A program made the translations under genes and the position numbers. From Shinisaurus crocodilurus (taxonomy: Eukaryota; Chordata; Lepidosauria; Squamata; Shinisauridae), in contig CM037877.1 of NCBI GenBank assembly GCA_021292165.1, positions 206,378,715 through 206,442,714 of the forward strand: DNA of 64,000 bases. The letters are read 5' to 3'. Each line of letters starts with the position of its first letter. Position 1 is the stretch's first letter. The notes below the pieces were generated by a model. It saw nothing but the letters and a program-made list of their open reading frames with translations. It had not been told where the DNA came from and ran no database searches. Positions 63,957-64,000 of the stretch are shown here, in pieces.

Positions 63957-64000
63957 AGGGTGCTTCTAGGGGCCAACCTACACTAGTGCATTTCCCCTGA
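63957..64000. mobile_element. Possible Harbinger-like MITE start, cut by the window edge
   Basis: 'cagggtgcttctaggggcca' resembles the left terminus seen at 50706. Only 44 bp are visible. Confidence 0.4.

Noticed and set aside
1..64000. Endogenous retrovirus or LTR element
   Set aside because: I looked for LTR pairs, primer-binding sites and gag/pol-like motifs and saw none; every reverse transcriptase frame found is of non-LTR type.

Overview
This window is a repeat-rich, gene-poor stretch of vertebrate nuclear DNA. It most likely comes from a squamate reptile, probably a lizard. The reasons are: CR1, L2-like and L1 LINE 3' ends; tRNA- and 5S-derived SINEs with sauropsid-type tails; many short palindromic DNA transposons; a nearly full-length APE-type LINE of a kind common in squamates; and no introns or operons that would suggest another kind of genome. 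I found no complete host protein-coding gene, no intact RNA gene and no virus. The species call rests on my recognition of repeat types, not on a search.

Layout. 0-4.5 kb: MIR-like relics, a GC-rich tract with long G and C runs, and otherwise unassigned sequence. 4.9-5.8 kb: a CR1 LINE split by a fold-back hAT MITE. 6.1-7.35 kb: a chain of at least nine consecutive short hairpins. 7.8-13 kb: several fold-back MITEs and a 5S rRNA-CR1 chimeric SINE. 13-36 kb: an archipelago of DNA-transposon fragments, LINE fragments and three tRNA-SINE copies, separated by AT-rich blocks with homeodomain-like ATTA motifs that could be conserved enhancers. 36.3-40.25 kb: a nearly complete non-LTR retrotransposon with endonuclease, reverse transcriptase and a C-terminal C2H2 finger, broken by four frameshifts. 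A 5'-truncated sister copy lies at 51.0-52.0 kb. 41-60 kb: more MITEs, nested insertions (one MITE holds two SINEs, another an L2 fragment), a repeated ~450-bp unit, and further enhancer-like blocks.

61.1-63.9 kb is the main discovery. It is a 2,785-bp hAT element with 16-bp perfect terminal inverted repeats and a perfect 8-bp target-site duplication. It keeps only the C-terminal part of its transposase. Between its ends it carries a ~1.1-kb GC- and CpG-rich block which, on the minus strand, contains what I read as the complete terminal coding exon of the host gene FSCN3 (fascin-3), with polypyrimidine tract, splice acceptor, uninterrupted frame and stop codon. It looks like a vertebrate Pack-type (gene-fragment-capturing) hAT transposon.

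The genes present do not form a pathway. The connecting theme is mobile-element biology: autonomous-type LINEs (CR1, the APE LINE, L1, L2) that could have mobilised the SINEs, and hAT- and Harbinger-type elements that mobilise the MITEs, repeatedly nested into each other so that relative ages can be read.
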